Shown here: positions 13,336 to 13,437 of the stretch, one piece after another
Layout of the letters: every line of letters starts with the position of its first letter
How positions within the stretch are numbered: position 1 is the stretch's first letter
NCBI GenBank assembly: GCA_021811225.1
Contig: JAJZPJ010000065.1
Span: 1 to 13,437 of the forward strand
Origin: Pseudomonadota bacterium
Lineage (GTDB): Bacteria; Pseudomonadota; Gammaproteobacteria; Burkholderiales; Rhodocyclaceae
DNA: 13,437 bases
Reading direction: 5' to 3'
The notes under the pieces: model-generated
Seen by the model: the letters and a program-made list of their open reading frames with translations, nothing else
What the model was told of the DNA's origin: nothing
Database searches by the model: none
Position numbers and translations under genes: made by a program

Positions 13336-13437
13336 ATGCTCGTCGGCTTAAAAGCCGGCCTACGTGGCGGTAGCTCGGCCTTTAGGCCGACTGACACCAA
13401 AAGAGTCGATGGCTTCACCCTGCTGGAAATGCTGGTC
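13336..13437 (+). CDS. gspH: GspH-like minor pseudopilin, N-terminal fragment (continues beyond window)
   Basis: The last 34 codons of the window are open from ATG 13336, preceded by CAGGA (13324-13328) at a normal distance from the start. They end with DGFTLLEMLV, the prepilin peptidase site and start of the hydrophobic helix. The position after gspG predicts GspH, though another minor pseudopilin cannot be excluded from 8 mature residues. The leader before the Gly|Phe cleavage site is 26 residues, far longer than the 9 of GspG, and most of it (VGLKAGLRGGSSAFRPTD region) is encoded by two REP palindromes at 13342-13363 and 13370-13391. It keeps two basic residues (KR) just before the cleavage site. 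No other in-frame ATG, GTG or TTG start lies between the REPs and the cleavage site. Confidence 0.75.
   Translation, partial: MLVGLKAGLRGGSSAFRPTDTKRVDGFTLLEMLV
13342..13363 (-). repeat. REP unit c, inside the gspH reading frame
   Basis: Read on the minus strand, it has GTAG followed by a CGGCTT/AAGCCG stem, 22 nt in all, and aligns without gaps to units a and b. It is oriented opposite to the neighbouring unit d. Confidence 0.75.
13370..13391 (+). repeat. REP unit d, inside the gspH reading frame
   Basis: GTAG (13370-13373) is followed by TCGGCCT (13375-13381) and AGGCCGA (13384-13390), a perfect 7-bp stem. It is the fourth 22-nt unit of the family and lies 6 bp from unit c in opposite orientation. 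Confidence 0.75.

Overview
The window reads as chromosomal DNA of a GC-rich Gram-negative bacterium, most likely a betaproteobacterium (Rhodocyclales-like is a guess). The support is a lipid A flippase, a type II secretion operon, a periplasmic cobalamin-binding protein, a DUF2917 protein beside a MocR regulator, and GTAG-headed REP palindromes between genes. No phage, transposase, CRISPR array, rRNA or tRNA gene was seen.

Layout. 1-1242 (+): the 3' end of a BtuC-type permease gene, then a BtuD-type ATPase gene, separated by 133 bp carrying two hairpins. 1278-2974: a divergent pair, a MarR-family repressor (-) and a stand-alone fold-type I PLP aminotransferase (+). They share a 71-bp region with two copies of one palindrome, GTCAA-N5-TTGAC. 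2975-3217: a gene-free stretch of REP-like palindromes bounded by a 42-bp direct repeat. 3218-5203: a second divergent pair, a DUF2917 protein (-) and a MocR-type GntR/aminotransferase regulator (+), with nested dyads sharing one centre between them. 5226-7664: divergent btuF (-) and cobQ (+). 7728-9476: msbA. 9477-9933: no intact gene, but traces of decayed minus-strand coding sequence. 9934-13437: gspE, gspF, gspG and the first 34 codons of a gspH-like pseudopilin, tightly packed.

How the genes fit together. BtuC, BtuD and BtuF make up a cobalamin/corrinoid importer and CobQ amidates the corrin ring, so the two flanks of the 1.3-5.2 kb block belong to B12 salvage or synthesis. The block between them holds two regulator/aminotransferase modules with no obvious B12 role. 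MsbA exports lipid A. GspE, GspF and GspG are the ATPase, inner-membrane platform and major pseudopilin of a type II secretion system.

The most unusual observations are: (1) an inverted pair of REP units lying inside the gspH reading frame and encoding most of a 26-residue prepilin leader; (2) four 22-nt REP units whose stem bases co-vary; (3) the dual MarR palindromes with a promoter that predicts a leaderless marR message; (4) the concentric dyads between the DUF2917 gene and mocR; and (5) a 239-bp duplication/insertion that copied the end of the aminotransferase gene.
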